DNA of 13,777 bases from GCA-002840305 sp964394905 (GTDB taxonomy: Bacteria; Patescibacteriota; Patescibacteriia; Patescibacteriales; UBA12465), in the NCBI GenBank assembly GCA_964394905.1, contig CAYMZF010000015.1, forward strand, positions 1 through 13,777, in the 5' to 3' direction. How positions within the stretch are numbered: position 1 is the first letter of the stretch; each line of letters opens with the position of its first letter. A model generated the notes under the pieces. The model was not told the origin of the DNA. It saw nothing but the letters and a program-made list of their open reading frames with translations, and did no database searches. The translations under genes were made by a program, and so were the position numbers. Positions 13,757 to 13,777 of the stretch are shown piece by piece.

Positions 13757-13777
13757 AATTTATAGTATAAAGTGGTT

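Noticed and set aside
1..13777. Alternative genetic code with UGA as glycine (code 25)
   Set aside because: RpoB, RpoC, MltG and Pth are full length without any in-frame TGA, and tryptophan is TGG; the absence of TGA stops is explained by the A+T bias.
1..13777. CRISPR array, insertion sequence or prophage
   Set aside because: No regularly spaced repeats, transposase, integrase or phage genes are visible in any frame.

Overview
The window is very A+T-rich (roughly 70% A+T by eye). Genes are compact, and none has a recognisable Shine-Dalgarno sequence in front of its start. The genes read cleanly in the standard code; no in-frame TGA interrupts the long conserved proteins. An rpoB-rpoC-pth cluster, an MltG, a DUF3160 protein, an RfaE-like nucleotidyltransferase and an unusual receiver-domain protein together resemble genomes of the Candidate Phyla Radiation (Patescibacteria, probably a Parcubacteria-type lineage). 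This placement is inference from protein character and gene content; no 16S rRNA gene is present.

Layout. Positions 6-3910 hold a three-gene plus-strand operon behind an extended -10 promoter: a small cytidylyl/adenylyltransferase, the endolytic transglycosylase MltG (overlapping the previous gene out of frame), and a large membrane-anchored DUF3160 protein. The 233-bp gap at 3911-4143 is dense with signals: a perfect DnaA-box sequence and a partial second copy, a TTGACA/TATTAT promoter, a terminator-like hairpin with T-tracts, and a second hairpin just before the rpoB ATG. Positions 4159-12000 hold rpoB, rpoC and pth, with gaps of 38 and 7 bp, closed by a strong intrinsic terminator. A separately promoted gene (12259-13047) encodes a receiver-domain protein with an unusual insertion and a second, degenerate receiver-like half. 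It converges on a small three-helix membrane protein gene on the minus strand (13128-13385), with two back-to-back terminator hairpins between them.

The last 390 bp (13386-13777) contain no long gene but are not featureless. A minus-strand promoter matches the sigma-70 consensus exactly in both hexamers (17-bp spacer, extended -10). It drives a leader of about 240 nt that holds an 80-nt stem-closed segment, a possible 15-codon upstream ORF and an almost perfect 22-bp inverted repeat before the membrane-protein gene. Near the right edge there is a possible 31-codon hydrophobic peptide and a plus-strand extended -10 promoter pointing out of the window.

Biologically the window combines core transcription (RNA polymerase beta and beta'), translation rescue (Pth), cell-wall synthesis termination (MltG) and lineage-specific surface and signalling proteins. 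I see no mobile element, CRISPR array, rRNA or tRNA. The best candidates for undescribed biology are the regulatory region before rpoB, the structured leader of the small membrane-protein gene, and the two-part receiver protein.
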